6,928 nt of DNA, taken from the NCBI GenBank assembly GCA_030597945.1, contig JAUVQW010000055.1, positions 1 to 6,928 on the forward strand, given 5' to 3'. The notes under the pieces were generated by a model. That model was not told where the DNA came from. It was given only the letters and a program-made list of their open reading frames with translations, and searched no databases. Positions 6,645 through 6,928 of this stretch are shown here, in pieces; position 1 is the first letter of the stretch; the number at the start of each line of letters is the position of its first letter. Both the position numbers and the translations under genes were made by a program. Origin of the DNA: Actinomycetes bacterium (GTDB lineage Bacteria; Actinomycetota; Aquicultoria; CAJVYJ01).

Positions 6645-6723
6645 AGTAGGTAGACATATAGATTTTCGGAAGATTTAGCTAAAAAGACAATAACCGTCCG
6701 ATTTTAAACGATCCTTTAATTAA

Positions 6724-6928
6724 TTACTTTGTACTTCGACCTATGAATCTCATAAGAACCGGCATTGAAAGATATGCGAGTGTACTATTCTCCGGAGAAA
6801 CAAAAGATATTGCAATTGCTACAATTGATACACCAGATGCCACCTGGCCCCTTCTCTTACCTATTCTTATTACTTTTTCATCTAAATCTTTGTCGACTAA
6901 GCGCCTTTTGTTCGTGGCATACAACCAA
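6724..6928 (-). CDS. C-terminal end of a TMEM175 (DUF1211)-like membrane protein, partial
   Basis: An open frame runs in from the right edge and ends at the TAA at 6724-6726, giving about 67 residues. The N-terminal part is outside the window, so the TTG at 6922-6924 is probably an internal leucine codon rather than a start. The segment begins LYATNKRRLVDKDLD, continues through a charged stretch (KRRGQ), and ends with two hydrophobic segments, VASGVSIVAIAISFVSP and TLAYLSMPVLMRFIG. This layout (Tyr-Ala, Leu-Val-Asp, basic loop, helix ending in Ser-Pro, final helix) resembles the C-terminus of bacterial TMEM175 family potassium channels, from my memory of the family rather than a search. If so, it is an inner-membrane K+ conductance protein. 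It could instead be another small multi-helix membrane protein. It is followed by the Cys-rich gene on the same strand. Confidence 0.6.
   Translation of the reverse strand, partial: WLYATNKRRLVDKDLDEKVIRIGKRRGQVASGVSIVAIAISFVSPENSTLAYLSMPVLMRFIGRSTK

Noticed and set aside
6650..6690. Promoter for the Cys-rich gene (TATATG with an upstream T-rich hexamer)
   Set aside because: No -35 hexamer with acceptable spacing and more than about half the consensus bases was found.
6680..6705. Possible terminator after the TMEM175-like gene (GACGG/TTGTC followed by five T on the minus strand)
   Set aside because: The stem has 5 bp including two G-T pairs and a 3-nt loop, too weak to call.

Overview
The window is a compact stretch of bacterial chromosome of moderate to low GC. 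It uses TTG and GTG starts, and its genes are closely packed. No IS, phage, CRISPR or RNA gene was seen. The tilS-hpt-ftsH order is typical of monoderm bacteria (Firmicutes and Actinobacteria). The Hpt and FtsH sequences, with a probable leaderless panB, fit an actinobacterium-like Gram-positive lineage. That placement is an inference only.

Layout: positions 1-5399 carry five minus-strand genes, transcribed right to left. These are tilS (tRNA-Ile lysidine synthetase), hpt (hypoxanthine phosphoribosyltransferase), ftsH (membrane AAA+ zinc protease), panB (ketopantoate hydroxymethyltransferase) and panC (pantothenate synthetase, cut by the left edge). tilS and hpt are 4 bp apart and almost certainly cotranscribed. 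ftsH has its own strong-looking promoter, TTGATA-17-TAGAAT with an extended -10, and a good ribosome binding site in front of a TTG start. A clear rho-independent terminator follows ftsH. Directly against that terminator lies an extended -10 promoter (TGTTATAAT), about 8 nt from the panB ATG with no ribosome binding site. panBC is therefore probably a separate unit that starts on a leaderless mRNA. Together PanB and PanC supply two steps of pantothenate (coenzyme A precursor) synthesis.

Positions 5446-6300 hold one plus-strand gene for a TIM-barrel sugar phosphate isomerase/epimerase, divergent from tilS across a very short junction. It overlaps tail-to-tail by 34 bp with a minus-strand gene (6267-6635) for a 122-residue cysteine-rich protein that I do not recognise. 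That protein is an exact-register tandem duplication, with the pattern W-x18-C-x5-C-x3-C-x4-C occurring twice at a 57-residue period. It is the most novel item here. At the right edge (6724-6928, minus) is the C-terminal end of a membrane protein resembling the TMEM175/DUF1211 potassium channel family.

Most of the window is ordinary housekeeping sequence. The points worth following are the duplicated Cys protein, the leaderless panB start behind the ftsH terminator, and the crowded divergent tilS/epimerase junction.
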